Shown one piece after another: positions 38,497 through 48,625 of a stretch of 64,000 nt of DNA. This DNA comes from Aureococcus anophagefferens (Eukaryota > Sar > Pelagophyceae > Pelagomonadales > Pelagomonadaceae). Below the pieces are notes generated by a model, which saw only the letters and a program-made list of their open reading frames with translations, made no database searches and had not been told where the DNA came from. The DNA is taken from positions 223,947-287,946 of the forward strand of contig NW_008705577.1 of assembly GCF_000186865.1 (NCBI RefSeq), in the 5' to 3' direction. A program made the translations under genes and the position numbers. Position 1 is the first letter of the stretch; each line of letters starts with the position of its first letter.

Positions 38497-39811
38497 CGAG
38501 TGGAGCGACGACGACGCGCCCGACGCGGCGGCGGTCCCCGCGGCGGCGCCGGTCCCCGCGGCGGCGCCGGCGCGGGAGGCGGCGACGAGCGCGGAGGAGG
38601 CGCCGTCGCCGGCGAGCGCGGCGGCGCCGTCGCCGGCGTCGGAGGCCGCGACGCGCGAGCCGCCGGAGCCGGCGGCACCTCCGGACGACGCGCCGCCGTC
38701 GCGCGCGCCGCGGAAGGCTTTGCCCGCCGCCGACGCGCCGCGGCACGCGACGGCCGTGGGCGCGTTCTACGAGACGGACACGAACGACGCGACGACGCGC
38801 CACAACCGGGGCTACGACGCGCTCGATCGGGAGACGTTTCGCCTTTTACAGAGCCTGCGGCCCGACACGGACGCGAAGGCGCGGCGCGCGGCGCTCCGCC
38901 AGGCGCTCGTCGAGCACGTCGCGTCCATGCGGGCGCGGGCCCTCGTCGCGGAGGCGACGTTCCGCGAGGCGTCGCTCGGCGTGAACATCGCGCTCGCGCG
39001 CTACGGCGACGTCGGCCGCCGCTTCGTCGTCGTCGACGAGACGAAGCGCGACTCCGAGGCCTTTGATGTGGTCAAACCCGGCGACGAGCTCGTGGCCGTC
39101 AACGGCGCCATGGTCGTCGACCCGGACGCGTCGACCATCGCCGAGCTCATCGAGCTCATCGCGAACGCGCCGCGGCCGCTCGTGGCGACGTTCGTCGAGG
39201 GCGAGGACCGCGAGGCGCTCTTCGCCAGCCAGGAGGCGACGCGCGGGCCGGCCCGGGCGCCCAAGAAGACGACGAAAAAATTCAAGCTCGCGGCGAAGAA
39301 CATCTACGCGCCGCCCGACGACGCGTTTCTCGTCGTCGTCGACCGCGACGGCGTCTATCGGGGCTACGTCGCCGCCGACGGGTCCACGGTCAAGGACGCC
39401 AAGGGGGCGCTGCTGGGCAGCATCGACGCGGCCCTCGGCGTCGCGACGGACGCCAAGGGCGTGCTCCTGGGCAAGGTCGCGGTGACCGCGGGCGACGATT
39501 CGACGGTCGCGCTCGACTCGGCGAAGGGGACGAGGCTCGGCTACGCGGACATGGGCCGGTCGGCCGTGCTCGACGCGGACCGGAACACGGTGCTCGAGAT
39601 CGACGGCGCCGGCGAGGCGCGGGGGCACGACGGCCTCTTCGTGGGCGCGTTCCTCGACTTCGACTACTCGAAGACGCGGCTCGTCGCGTTCCTCTTCCTC
39701 CTCGTCGCGCCGAAGCTCCTCCAGGAGAAGCGCAAGTCCGTCTTCCGCGCCATCCGCAAGTCCGCGGCCAAGGCCACGGGCGCCCACGGCATGTTCGCCA
39801 AGGGGGCGTAA
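37805..39811 (+). CDS. PDZ-domain protein with Gly-Leu repeats and a terminal membrane segment
   Basis: 668 residues in one exon. The first 210 are helical (EDALPWLKEFKDPGEARSSW) with no match I recognise. An acidic run of about ten Asp and an Ala/Pro linker follow. Residues about 395-480 resemble a PDZ domain (GRRFVVVDETKRD, FDVVKPGDELVAVNG). The C-terminal part has short repeats of the form DAKGALLGSIDA, DAKGVLLGKVAV, SAKGTRLGYADM. The hydrophobic RLVAFLFLLVAPKLL near the end may anchor it in a membrane. Function unknown; a scaffold is the simplest guess. Confidence 0.75.
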
Positions 39812-39893
39812 AGCGTATCTTCAAGTTGCTTTGCAACAATGAAGTGTTGCATGCTCTCAGCTGCTGGGAGCGCGATCGGCGTCGACGCGCATC

Positions 39894-41579
39894 ATGCCGC
39901 GGCAGAGCGGCAAGAAGAAGCAGAAGAAGAAGGCGGAGGCGCCGCCGGCGCCGCCGGGCGCGCCGCTGGACCCGCACGCGCCGCCGCCGCCGGGCGCCGT
40001 GACCGACGAGGGCGTGAGCGTCGAGTTCCTCGAGAACTTCGGCCTCGAGGTCAAGGGCAAGCTCAAGCGGCGCGGCGACACCGTCAAGTTCGCGCAGATG
40101 CACAAGGGCGGCGTCCGGCACCACGTCGGCTGCGTCGTCTGCGGGCTCAACGAGGACGCGCTGGTCTACAAGGCCTGCGCGCGGTGCAACTCGCGCCAGT
40201 ACTGCTCCGTGCGCTGCCAGACGGCGGACTGGAAGTGCCTCGGCCATCGCGCCGCGTGCAAGGACCGGGCGGAGCACGTCGCGGCTGGCGCGCGCGAGAC
40301 GCTCACGTCGCTGGTCACGGGGGAAAAGGGTCCCGCGACGCGCGTGCTCTCCGACGACGCGGAGCACCGCCGGACCGAGGGGACGGCGGCGCTGGGCGAG
40401 GGCCGCCACGAGGACGCGCTCAATCACTATTTGTTCGCCGTGAGCGCGGCCCACGGCGCCGTCGAGCGCGCGCGGAGCGACGGCGACGAGGAGTGCGAGT
40501 GGCGCGCGCGGCGCATCGCCGCCATCGCGGCGACGAACATCTCCATCGTGCTGCGGCGCGAGGCCGAGGCGGCCCTGGGCGTCGCCCCCGCGGCGAAGCA
40601 GCCCTGCTCGTTGTGTCCGTCGTCCAAGGACATGGCGGACATGACCGTCGCCGTCGCGCTGTCCTACGCGCGCGAGGCGCGGCGCTTCGACGACACCTAC
40701 GCGCTCAAGGCCATCCAGTCCGAGCACCGCCTCCTGAAGCGCCAGCTGGCGTCCTTCCCGGACTACAAGGGCGCCTTTTTATACCCGGACAAGGCCGCCG
40801 ACACCTGCGAGTACCTCGGCCACGTCGTCGACCACGTCCAATCGGGCGTGAAGTTCCGCGGCCCCGGCAGCGAGAACGTCGCGCTGCTGCAGGCCGAGTA
40901 CCTGTCCCTCAAGTCCTACGCGCGCCTCGAGGAGCAGCGCTTCGAGGACACGATGGCCAAGTCCGAGGCGTCCCTGTTCTGGGCCCCGAGGCGGCCGTTC
41001 CGCCGCCCGCCGCGCCGCGACTCGTCGCGGCCGCCGGCCGAGTGGCTGTCGCTGCCGGGCTGGGGCGTCGCGAGCGTGGAGATCTCCCTCGTGCCCATGC
41101 GCGAGCAGATATGGATCGCGCTGTCGCTCAAGACGGTGACGCACGACGACGTCGCCATGTCCGTGCGCCTCCGCTGCGCGGACCGCCACGCCGATTGCGA
41201 CTGCGTCACCATCGACGACGACCGCCACCTCAGCAGGGGCGACCAGGCCCTCGGCATGGCCAACACCAAGTCCCGGTCCCGCGTCGGCACGCGGCTCGCG
41301 CACAGGAACGCCGAGCGCCACCTCCTCGAATTCGTCGGCGACTGCGCCGCGCGGGGCGTCGACGTCGTCTCCGTCGTGCTCGGCTGCGGCTGCTTCGGAC
41401 TCCACCCCGTCGAGAACGCGAACGTCGACGCGGCGCTTCCCGACGTCACGTTCATCTACGCGAACAACCACGTCATGACGGACATGCGCCTCGGCCTCGG
41501 CGACGAGTCCGGGGAGATGACTCGGGCGATCGCGGCCGCGGAGCACGCCATGATGGACCTGAGGATAGCGAACTTGTAG
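39894..41579 (+). CDS. MYND zinc-finger protein
   Basis: 561 residues. After a basic Lys-rich start, residues about 82-125 form a MYND finger: CVVCGLNEDALVYKACARC, YCSVRCQ, DWKCLGHRAAC. MYND fingers bind proline-rich peptides in partner proteins. The remaining 430 residues look helical and TPR-like at first (EDALNHYLFAVSAAH) and then globular (VSVVLGCGCFGLHP). There is no SET domain, so it is not a SMYD methyltransferase. The ATG at 39894 begins MPRQSGKKKQ; a short frame upstream is not needed. Confidence 0.8.
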   Translation: MPRQSGKKKQKKKAEAPPAPPGAPLDPHAPPPPGAVTDEGVSVEFLENFGLEVKGKLKRRGDTVKFAQMHKGGVRHHVGCVVCGLNEDALVYKACARCNSRQYCSVRCQTADWKCLGHRAACKDRAEHVAAGARETLTSLVTGEKGPATRVLSDDAEHRRTEGTAALGEGRHEDALNHYLFAVSAAHGAVERARSDGDEECEWRARRIAAIAATNISIVLRREAEAALGVAPAAKQPCSLCPSSKDMADMTVAVALSYAREARRFDDTYALKAIQSEHRLLKRQLASFPDYKGAFLYPDKAADTCEYLGHVVDHVQSGVKFRGPGSENVALLQAEYLSLKSYARLEEQRFEDTMAKSEASLFWAPRRPFRRPPRRDSSRPPAEWLSLPGWGVASVEISLVPMREQIWIALSLKTVTHDDVAMSVRLRCADRHADCDCVTIDDDRHLSRGDQALGMANTKSRSRVGTRLAHRNAERHLLEFVGDCAARGVDVVSVVLGCGCFGLHPVENANVDAALPDVTFIYANNHVMTDMRLGLGDESGEMTRAIAAAEHAMMDLRIANL

Positions 41580-42260
41580 CCTCGGCACGGGATGTGCTTT
41601 TAACTTCGAACGGGGATCTCAGGCTCAACAACGCCGCTATGGCGGCGCGGGCGGGTGGGTCACGGTGGCACAGGGCGACGGCGTCGGAGTCTTCGCCGGA
41701 CGTCGTCCGCTGCGCCGGCGAGTCCTCCGGCGAGCCTCCCGGGGTCCGGCGGCGGCCGGCGCACTGTGCGGCCGGGCGCCGCGCAGGGCGCCGCGCGGGC
41801 GCCGGCGCGCCGCGCGCGCCCGCGGGCGCGCCTCGGGGTGCGCACGCTGCCCGCGGCTACGCTGAACCCGAGTCGCGCGTCGCCATCGACGAACCCAGAC
41901 AGTAGTCGTGCGCGCACCGCGTCTGTAACCTCGCCCCGGGGCGGCGCGCGCCCCCCAGCCCCCGCGGGGCCCGACGCCCCGGGCCCCGCGCCCGCCCCGG
42001 CTTTTTTTCGCGCGCGCGGAACGTCGCCCGGGCGCCGAAGCGGAGCAGAACCTTCGTCGAAACCGCCCCGGCGCGCGCGCGCGCCCCAGCCCCCCGCGGG
42101 CTGGGGCGTGCGCCGCGTCCCCCCCGGGGGTCGCTTCCGCGCGCGCGGGACGCCGGCCCTCCCCGAAGCGGCGCGGAGCCCGCGTCGAACGCGCCGACCC
42201 GCGCAGGTGGCCCCCCGACTCTCGATTCGCCAGTTCATGGTGATCGGGGGCGTCTAATTT
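41580..42260. other. Very GC-rich spacer
   Basis: 681 bp, extreme C and G runs between 41930 and 42220. It holds an imperfect duplication of about 110 bp (around GCGGAACGTCGCCCGGGC and GCGGGACGCCGGCCCTCC). Long open frames on both strands are Arg/Pro/Ala shadows. The end must hold the CUE gene promoter. Confidence 0.5.
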
Positions 42261-42962
42261 ATGGCCGCTGTCTGCCCCACGCCGACCTCGAGTCGCAAGC
42301 GTTCCTACTACGAGTCGCCCGACCCGCTCTACGACCTCGGCTCGCCGTCGCACAAGCGGCTGAGGAACTCGCACGATTTTGACAACGCGCTCTTCAAGCT
42401 CCGGAGCCTCTTCCCCATGGTCGACGACGCGACGGTCCGCGACGTCCTCGACGCCTGCGCGCACGACGTCGACGCGGCGATCGCGCAGCTGAGCTCGCTC
42501 CAGCTCGCCGCGCACGTCTCGGCCGCGGCGAGCCCGCCGCCGCCGCCGCCGCCGGCGCCCGAGGCCGAGGCCGCCGCGTCGCCCCAGACGCCCGACGACT
42601 GGATCGGCGCCTTCGTGACGGAGATGGCCAAGTCGACGGGCGTCGACGACGCGCGCGCGCGGGCCGCGCGCGCGCTCCGGGCCTTCGAGGCCTTTGTCAT
42701 CGCGCGGTCCGCGCCCAAGGACGACGAGAAGGTCGGCCGCCTCGAGCGCGAGAACGCCGTGCTCAAGCGCGCCGTCGCCATCCAGGCGCAGCGCCTGAAG
42801 TCGCAGGCCGACGACATCGACCGCCTCTCGAAGAAGGCCGAGGACCAGGCCGACGCGCTCAAGCGCGCGGAGACGACGAACTACTCCCTGTCCTGCCACC
42901 TCCGCCACTCGAGCCCGGGCGCCCTCGGCGACTTCAACTTCCGCCGCCCGGACATCTGCTGA
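42261..42962 (+). CDS. CUE-domain (ubiquitin-binding-like) protein
   Basis: 233 residues. Residues about 43-82 match a CUE domain, a three-helix ubiquitin-binding fold: ALFKLRSLFPMVDDATVRDV, then LDACAHDVDAAIAQL with the MFP-type FPM. A Pro-rich linker and a long coiled coil (VGRLERENAVLKRAVAIQAQ) follow. The end NYSLSCHLRH ... FRRPDIC parallels plant CUE proteins that end NYALTMHL ... FHPDVF, from my memory of that family. Its exact role in plants is not well known. Confidence 0.82.
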   Translation: MAAVCPTPTSSRKRSYYESPDPLYDLGSPSHKRLRNSHDFDNALFKLRSLFPMVDDATVRDVLDACAHDVDAAIAQLSSLQLAAHVSAAASPPPPPPPAPEAEAAASPQTPDDWIGAFVTEMAKSTGVDDARARAARALRAFEAFVIARSAPKDDEKVGRLERENAVLKRAVAIQAQRLKSQADDIDRLSKKAEDQADALKRAETTNYSLSCHLRHSSPGALGDFNFRRPDIC

Positions 42963-43184
42963 GGCCCCGCGACTACGGTCGCGCCGCGCGCCCGCCGCCT
43001 TTGGCCTGTACATAAGCACGCCTTCGACGTAGATGACGCGTGTGCGCCGCGCGGGCTCGACGCGCGCGCGCCCAGCCGATGACGCGTCGCGCGTACGGGT
43101 CCGAGGCGCGCGTCGAGGCGAGGCGAGCTGTCCAGGCGCCGAGTGCCGATGGTTGTGCAGAGGTAGATGCAATTGGCGTGAGAG

Positions 43185-45197
43185 ATGGGCTCGTTGACGG
43201 CCGTCGAGCAGCCGTCGGTCGCGGAGCGCGAGCTCTTCGATCGCGCCTTCGAGGCGCCGCCGCCGCGCAAGGCCGCGCCGACGGATCCGCTCGCCGCGGC
43301 GACGCACGAGGTTCTGTGTGAAGCGAGTGATGACGCGCTCTGGGACGTCGTCGTCGACGCCATCTGCGACTGCGAAAAAGCGCAGCGCCCCCGGGCGCCG
43401 CGCGCGCCGCCGCCGCCACCGCTCGCGACGACCTTCGTCGACCCGCGCGCGGCGGCGGCGGCCGACGACGGCGACGGCGACGGCGACGGCTTCTCGGACG
43501 ACGGCGGCGACGAGGCCGAGTACGTGGACGTCGACGCCGAGCTCGCGACGGCGACGACGGCGTCGACGGCGACGGCCGACGACGACGCGACGGCGGAGTC
43601 GACGGCGTCGCGCGACGACGAGGACCCGCGGCGCGCCGCGCGGCGGCGGCGCCGCGCGCGCCGCGCGGCCGCGGCGGCCACGGTCGTCGCGCTCGAGCCC
43701 CCGCCGCCGCGGCCGCCGCCGCCCGAGGCGCCCGACGAGCCGCCCGCGGCGCAGGAGCCCGCGGCCGAGCGCTTCCGCGCGCCGGCGACGCCGCAGCGGA
43801 GCCGGTCGCTGCCACCGATGACGTCCAAGTTCGACGGCGCCTTCAGCGAGGACGAGGCGTCCGACGGCGCGGCGACGCCCGCCCGGCCCCGGCGCGCGCA
43901 CGCGGGCCCCGCGACGCCGCCGCCGGACGACGACCCGGCCGCGCTCGCCGCCATCGCGGAGCGCGCGCGGCGCGGCTCGCTCCGGGAGCGGCGCGCGGTC
44001 CTGCCCTGCGCCGTGCACCGGGCCCCGGCGGCGCCGAAGCCGACGCCGGCGCCGCCGCCGGCGAAGCGGCCGTCGCTCGTCGCCGCGCGCGCGGCGGACG
44101 CGCGGCGGCGGCGCGCGTCGGCGGCGCGGCCGCGGCGCGCGAGCGAGCCCGACCAGCCCTGGACGCTCTGGGACGACGGCGACGGCGACGACGGCGGCCG
44201 CCACGACGACGACGACGGGTACGTCGCCGAGGTGTTCGCCGTCGGGGCGGCGCGGCCGACGAGCGTCGAAGACGCTCTCGAGGCGCTCGCGGACGAGGCC
44301 GGCGACGGCGCGCGCGCCGCGGCGGCGCTCGCGGCCGCGGCGCTCCGCGCGGGGCCCGTCACGCGGGCCCTCGTCGACGGCCTCGAGCGCTGGCTCGACG
44401 CAGCCAGCGCGCCGCCGTCGCCGGAGCGCGCGGCCGTCGCGAGCCTCGTGCTCCAGGCCCGCGTCGCCGCATCGTGGGACGCCGTCGCGGACGAGGACGA
44501 GGCGTCGTCGTCGGACGACGACGCCGCGGCGCTGCCCGCCGCGGCCCACGCGACGAGCCCGGGCCTCTTCGGCGACGTGTCGTTCCCGAAGGGCGGGTCG
44601 GGGCCCCGGGACTGGACCGAGGCGCGCGCGCTCGCCTTCCTCGACGCGCAGGACGGCGCGCTGCGCTACGACGCCGCGCTCGCCGCCGCGGTCCACGCGG
44701 ACATGCGCGACGCGGCGGCGGCCGTGCTCGCCGCCGCCGCCGCCGACGCGGCGGTCGCGGGCGCGGCGCGCGCCGTCGAGGCGCTCTGCCGCCGCGACGA
44801 CGCCGCGGGCGCGCCGCGGCGCGCGCGCGCGCTGCGGCGCCTGCTCCGGCCGAGGACCCGCGGCGACCTCGACGCCGAGGAGGCCGGCGAGCAGCGCGCG
44901 CCGCTGGCCGTGCTCCTGCTGAGGCTCGGCGCGGTCCGGCGGGCCCAGCCCGACGTCTGCGCCGCCGCCGCGCGCGCGCTCGGCGTGCCCGACGCGCTCC
45001 GCGACGCCCGCGGCGGCGACGGCGACGGCCCCTGGGATGCGGCGTTCCGCGGCTGGCTCGAGGAGCGGGAGCCGCCAGAGCCGGCGCCGTCGCGGGAGGC
45101 GCCGCCGTCGCCGCCGCCGTCGCGGGAGGCGCCGCCGTCGCCGTCGCCGTCGCGGGAGGCGCCGCCGGTCTTTCCCCGGCGGCGCAAGATCTTTTAA
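43185..45197 (+). CDS. Large acidic low-complexity protein
   Basis: 670 residues. The first 65 look folded (VAERELFDRAFEAP, then DALWDVVVDAICDCEKAQ), followed by Asp/Ala-rich and Pro-rich disorder. A helical Ala-rich region at about 350-600 (VEDALEALADEAGDGARAAA; RAALAVLLLRLGAVRRAQ-type) may be an armadillo-like repeat. The end has a threefold SREAPPSP repeat. No enzyme motif. The stop TAA shares bases with the stop of the histidine phosphatase on the other strand (TTAA at 45194-45197). Confidence 0.65.
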   Translation: MGSLTAVEQPSVAERELFDRAFEAPPPRKAAPTDPLAAATHEVLCEASDDALWDVVVDAICDCEKAQRPRAPRAPPPPPLATTFVDPRAAAAADDGDGDGDGFSDDGGDEAEYVDVDAELATATTASTATADDDATAESTASRDDEDPRRAARRRRRARRAAAAATVVALEPPPPRPPPPEAPDEPPAAQEPAAERFRAPATPQRSRSLPPMTSKFDGAFSEDEASDGAATPARPRRAHAGPATPPPDDDPAALAAIAERARRGSLRERRAVLPCAVHRAPAAPKPTPAPPPAKRPSLVAARAADARRRRASAARPRRASEPDQPWTLWDDGDGDDGGRHDDDDGYVAEVFAVGAARPTSVEDALEALADEAGDGARAAAALAAAALRAGPVTRALVDGLERWLDAASAPPSPERAAVASLVLQARVAASWDAVADEDEASSSDDDAAALPAAAHATSPGLFGDVSFPKGGSGPRDWTEARALAFLDAQDGALRYDAALAAAVHADMRDAAAAVLAAAAADAAVAGAARAVEALCRRDDAAGAPRRARALRRLLRPRTRGDLDAEEAGEQRAPLAVLLLRLGAVRRAQPDVCAAAARALGVPDALRDARGGDGDGPWDAAFRGWLEEREPPEPAPSREAPPSPPPSREAPPSPSPSREAPPVFPRRRKIF

Positions 45198-45922
45198 GGC
45201 CTTTCGCGCGTGAGGAGGGAGACGTCGCCCGCGTGGGTGATGAGGTAGCCCTCGGCCTCCTGCGTGTTGCAGTCGAGGATGGCGCCGACGCCGGCTCGCG
45301 ACGCGCCGAGGGCCTCCGCGACGAACAACGCGGCGGACGGGATGTAGACCGCGTGCGCGCAGACGAGGAGCGTGTCGTCGCGGCTTTCGCGGACGGCCGC
45401 TTCGATCGCCTCCGCCGCGGAGGCCGCGTACGCTTCGAACGTCTCGCGATGGCCCGCGGCGTGGTATTCTCGCAGGGGCGCGTAGCCGAGCTCGGCGAAC
45501 GCCGCGGAGCCGCCCGGCTGGATCGTGCCGTCGTAGAGCTCCGCGACGAACCTCACCTCGGGCGCCGCGCCGGCCGCGTCGAGGAACAGCCGGAGCGTCT
45601 CGTTGCAGCGCGGCGCGGGCGAGCTGAGCGCCGTCGGCGCGAGCGGCAGGAGCTCGCGTCCGAACGCCGCGCCGGACTCGCGCGCCTGCTCGCGGCCGAG
45701 CTGCGTCAGCTGTCGATCCATGTCGCTCGCAGCTTTGCCCGTGTTCGCGTGCCGCAGGAAGGCGACGTTGGTCCGCTGCTCTCGCAGCGCGCTGCCCAGG
45801 CGCTGGTGCAGCGGCGTCGACGCGCAGGAGCTTTGCAGGCGCGCACCGCTCGACGGTGTTGCTTGCCCGAGCGCGAGGAACGCCGCGAGGGCTCCTCGTC
45901 GAGGAATCATTGCGGAGATCAT
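45194..45922 (-). CDS. Histidine phosphatase (phosphoglycerate-mutase-like) protein
   Basis: 242 residues. The superfamily uses a phospho-His intermediate. The catalytic RHG-type motif is FLRHANTGKAASDMDRQLTQ, closest to SixA-like members (RHAx...D), with the second Arg in SSPAPRCNET and the second His in LLVCAHAVYIP. The N-terminus (MIPRRGALAAFLALGQATP) is a signal or transit peptide, so it may be secreted or organellar. Two Mets (45922 and 45910) are possible starts. The substrate is unknown. Confidence 0.85.
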   Translation of the reverse strand: MISAMIPRRGALAAFLALGQATPSSGARLQSSCASTPLHQRLGSALREQRTNVAFLRHANTGKAASDMDRQLTQLGREQARESGAAFGRELLPLAPTALSSPAPRCNETLRLFLDAAGAAPEVRFVAELYDGTIQPGGSAAFAELGYAPLREYHAAGHRETFEAYAASAAEAIEAAVRESRDDTLLVCAHAVYIPSAALFVAEALGASRAGVGAILDCNTQEAEGYLITHAGDVSLLTRERP

Positions 45923-46079
45923 GGCTGCGGAGGATCAGTCATGGCTGCCATCTTTTAGCGCGCCCCAACTTGCCTCTTTCGTTGAACCCACAGCGCGTCT
46001 TGCTCAGGGAGGTGGCCGCCGGAGAGTGCCGGCAGCGTCGTCGCGGGGCGTCCGGCGTCGCTGGGGGCACGCTGGCACC

Positions 46080-46358
46080 ATGGGCGCGGCCAAGGGGCAG
46101 ACGAACCACGACACGCGGGCTGCGGACCACACGCTCTGCTTTTACTGTCACCAGCAGCTCCTCCTTTCCTCCGCGCGGTCCCGCGTCTGTCTCCGCGCGT
46201 CGGTCAGTTGGGCGGCGCCGCGCGCCCGCGACAGTCACACGCCCGCGTCGCAGGCGAAGATCATCTGCGTCAAGGACGCCCACGGCTGCGCGATCCGAAT
46301 CTGCGAAACGTGCGTCAAACGGAAGAAGAAGGTCGCCGTCAAGAAGGACCCAGCCTAA
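46080..46358 (+). CDS. Small Cys-pair protein, optional 81-nt intron
   Basis: From ATG 46080 the direct reading gives 92 residues. It has CFYC near residue 22 and C-x6-C-x5-C-x2-C near the end (CVKDAHGC, CETC), a plausible zinc site, then a Lys-rich tail. Positions 46173-46253 form a possible GC-AG intron (GCGCGGTC to CGTCGCAG) of 81 nt. Removing it keeps the frame and takes away a segment with weak sequence (SRVCLRASVSWAAPRA), leaving 65 residues. The conserved-looking halves HTLCFYCHQQ and IRICETCVKRKKK support a spliced product. Family unknown. Confidence 0.5.
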   Translation: MGAAKGQTNHDTRAADHTLCFYCHQQLLLSSARSRVCLRASVSWAAPRARDSHTPASQAKIICVKDAHGCAIRICETCVKRKKKVAVKKDPA

Positions 46359-46513
46359 GAGACGCGAGGAGGCGCGCGCTTTCGACGGGAGCGACGACGG
46401 CGCGCGGCGCGCACGACGGAGGCGACGCGAGCGCGGCGCCGCCCGTCGACGCGAGCGCCGCGGCCGCCGGCGCTCGCGCTCGAGGACGCTAGCTTAAGTG
46501 GGCCGGAATCAAG

Positions 46514-47170
46514 TTAGCTGAAGCCCTTGCGCCAGAGCACGGTGCGCGTCTCGTCGTCCGCGCTGTGGAGCCGCGACTCGAGCGCGCGGACGCGCTCCTC
46601 CAGCGCGCGCGTGTCCCGGCGCCGCTCCGCCGCGGACCGCGGGCGCCGGGAGCGGCTCCGCGGCCGCGCGACGAGCTGCTCCGTGACGTGCCGCCGCATG
46701 TAGCGGGCGCGCCGCTCCGCCATCTCGGACCGCTCCGTCGCGGACATGGCGACCTGGCGCAGCGAGTCGTTGCTCTTGATGATCTCCTCGCGCTCGGGCC
46801 GCGCGGCGTCGCGCTCGTCGCGCAGCGTCTTCTCCACGGCGGCGAGGCGCGCGGCGAGCAGCTTGTTCTGCGCCTGCAGCCGGCCGTTCTCGCGCCGGCT
46901 CTCGGCGAGCGCGGCGCGCAGGTCCTCCGCCTCGCGCTCCGAGGCCGTCTCGTCGGCGCCGTCGCCGTCGCCGCCGCCGCCGCCGCCGCGCGACGCGGCC
47001 TCGGCGCGGCGGAAGCGGGACAGCAGGCGGCCCAGGCCCGCCGTCCACGACGCGGTGAGCGTGCTGCACTCCTCGCCGTCGCCGTCGGCCAGGGTGATGA
47101 CCGACGACGACTCGTCGCCGTCGCCGTCGCCGTCGGCGTGCGGCTTGTCCTCGTCGTGCGCGGTGGTCAT
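46514..47170 (-). CDS. Coiled-coil protein
   Basis: 218 residues. The first 45 are acidic, then a short helix (WTAGLGRLLSRFRRAEA) and a poly-Gly/Asp break. Two coiled coils follow: about 80-125 (EDLRAALAESRRENGRLQAQ) and about 190-215 (RALEERVRALESRLHSADDE). Between them is an Arg/Ser-rich patch. No domain is recognised; a structural or scaffold role is likely. Confidence 0.65.
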   Translation of the reverse strand: MTTAHDEDKPHADGDGDGDESSSVITLADGDGEECSTLTASWTAGLGRLLSRFRRAEAASRGGGGGGDGDGADETASEREAEDLRAALAESRRENGRLQAQNKLLAARLAAVEKTLRDERDAARPEREEIIKSNDSLRQVAMSATERSEMAERRARYMRRHVTEQLVARPRSRSRRPRSAAERRRDTRALEERVRALESRLHSADDETRTVLWRKGFS

Positions 47171-47464
47171 GCTTCCCGCGCGAGCGGCGGCGCGAATGTT
47201 TCTAGGGGAAGTGCTCTCCGCGTTGCACAGTTACGCTTCGGCTCTTAAGTTTTACGGGCAGCCCATTCTGCGCCTTCCTGGAATCGCTTCAACGTGAGCT
47301 CAGGCTCACGTTGAAGTACACCTGCGCTTTTAGACATCCGGAGAGCTCCCGGGCCACTGCGAAGCTGCAGGCAGACACCGCGCCTCGAGCGATACCAGTC
47401 CGATTATCCGACCGCGTCGCGCCGCGAGGGCGCGGCGCCGCGCGGCCGTCCGCGCCGCGGGCTC
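47171..47464. other. Spacer, no gene seen
   Basis: 294 bp between the coiled-coil gene start and the TPI stop. It includes an inverted repeat around 47290-47310 (ACGTGAGC then GCTCACGT), a possible hairpin. Otherwise nothing. Confidence 0.4.
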
Positions 47465-48414
47465 CTAAGCGCGGACGTAGTTGCAGATGCGGGCGAACTT
47501 CTCGGCGACGAGGGACGCGCCGCCGACGAGGCAGCCGTCGATGTCGGGCATGGACATGAGCTCGTCGACGGACTCGGGCGTCACGGAGCCGCCGTACTGG
47601 ATGCGGACGGCGTCCGCCACGGCCTGGTCGTAGAGCTCGGCGAGGAACGCGCGGACCGTCTTGTGGACGCTCTGGGCGACGTCCGACGGGCACACCAAGC
47701 CCGTGCCGATGGCCCAGACGGGCTCGTAGGCGATGACGAGGTCCATGGCCTGCTCCTTGGACACGCCGGCCAGATCCTTGGCGAGCTGGACCTTGCACAC
47801 GTCCTCGCAGAGGCCCGCCTCGTACTCCTCCTTGGTCTCGCCGATGCAGAGCACGGGCTTGAGGCCGTCCTCGTAGACCCGGAGCACCTTCTTGTTCACC
47901 GCCGCGTCGTCGTCCTTGAAGACCGTGCGGCGCTCGCTGTGGCCGCAGAGCACGTACTCGCAGCCCATGGACTCGACCATGGCCGTGGACACGGCGCCCG
48001 TGAAGGCGCCGGACTCGGCCTCGGCGAAGACGGACTGGGCGCCGACGCCGATGCCCACGTCCGCCAGGTCCTCGACGACGGACCCGAGGAACGGGTAGGG
48101 CGGGAAGACGACGACCTCGGTGCACATGTCGCCGTCGCCGTCGACGGCGCAGGTCTCGTCGCCCATGAGCTCCGCGACGGCCTTGGCGAGCGCGTTGGCG
48201 TCCTCGACGGTCGGCGGGTTCAGCTTCCTGCGGGGGGGCGTGCATGGGTGGGGGGCGCGCGCGGCGCTCGCTGACGCGGCGGCGGCTACCAGTTGCCGGC
48301 GATGATGGGCTGGCGCGCGGCGAGCGCCGTCGACGCGCGCGCCGACGACGACGGGGCGAAGGCCGCCGTCGACGCGACGGCGGAGGCGAGGACGAGCTTG
48401 GACATGAGGGCCAT
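47465..48414 (-). CDS. TPI1: Plastid-targeted triosephosphate isomerase, two exons
   Basis: Exons 48414-48290 and 48227-47465 give 295 residues. The enzyme interconverts glyceraldehyde 3-phosphate and dihydroxyacetone phosphate in glycolysis and the Calvin cycle. The spliced start of the enzyme is IIAGNW-KLNPPTVEDANA; the 62-nt intron (GTAGCC to CCGCAG) splits the Trp codon. Catalytic sites: Lys of GNWK, His in YVLCGHSERR, Glu in VIAYEPVWAIGTG, and the phosphate loop GGSVTPE and LVGGASL. Residues 1-34 are MALMSKLVLASAVASTAAF followed by APSSSARAS, a textbook ASAFAP-type bipartite plastid signal. It is divergent from beta-tubulin with 211 bp between starts. Confidence 0.95.
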
Positions 48415-48625
48415 GGCTGCTGCTGTGACGACGCGGGTGGCAGCGTGCAAGCGGCTCGATCCTTCAGCGACGCGATGTTTGCCTCGACGCGAGCCGTCGT
48501 TATCGACTAGACGATGCAAACCCGCAGCCCCGCGCGTATCCGCAGCCCGGCGCAGCGGCCATTCATTCAGTTCAGCTAGCGCTCGATCCACTCGTCGTTA
48601 CTCGTAAACACACACCACTAGCACC
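48415..48625. promoter_or_regulatory. Bidirectional promoter region, TPI and beta-tubulin
   Basis: Two strongly expressed genes start 211 bp apart on opposite strands. No TATA box is clear; the stretch is mixed in composition with a short AT run before the tubulin ATG (ACTCGTAAACACACACCACT). Confidence 0.5.

Noticed and set aside
41637..44696. A minus-strand frame of over 1,000 codons
   Set aside because: Arg/Ala-rich throughout, opposite well-supported CUE and acidic-protein genes; high GC alone keeps it open.
47290..47310. Short inverted repeat as a bacterial-type terminator
   Set aside because: The genome is eukaryotic and no U-run follows; noted only as a hairpin.
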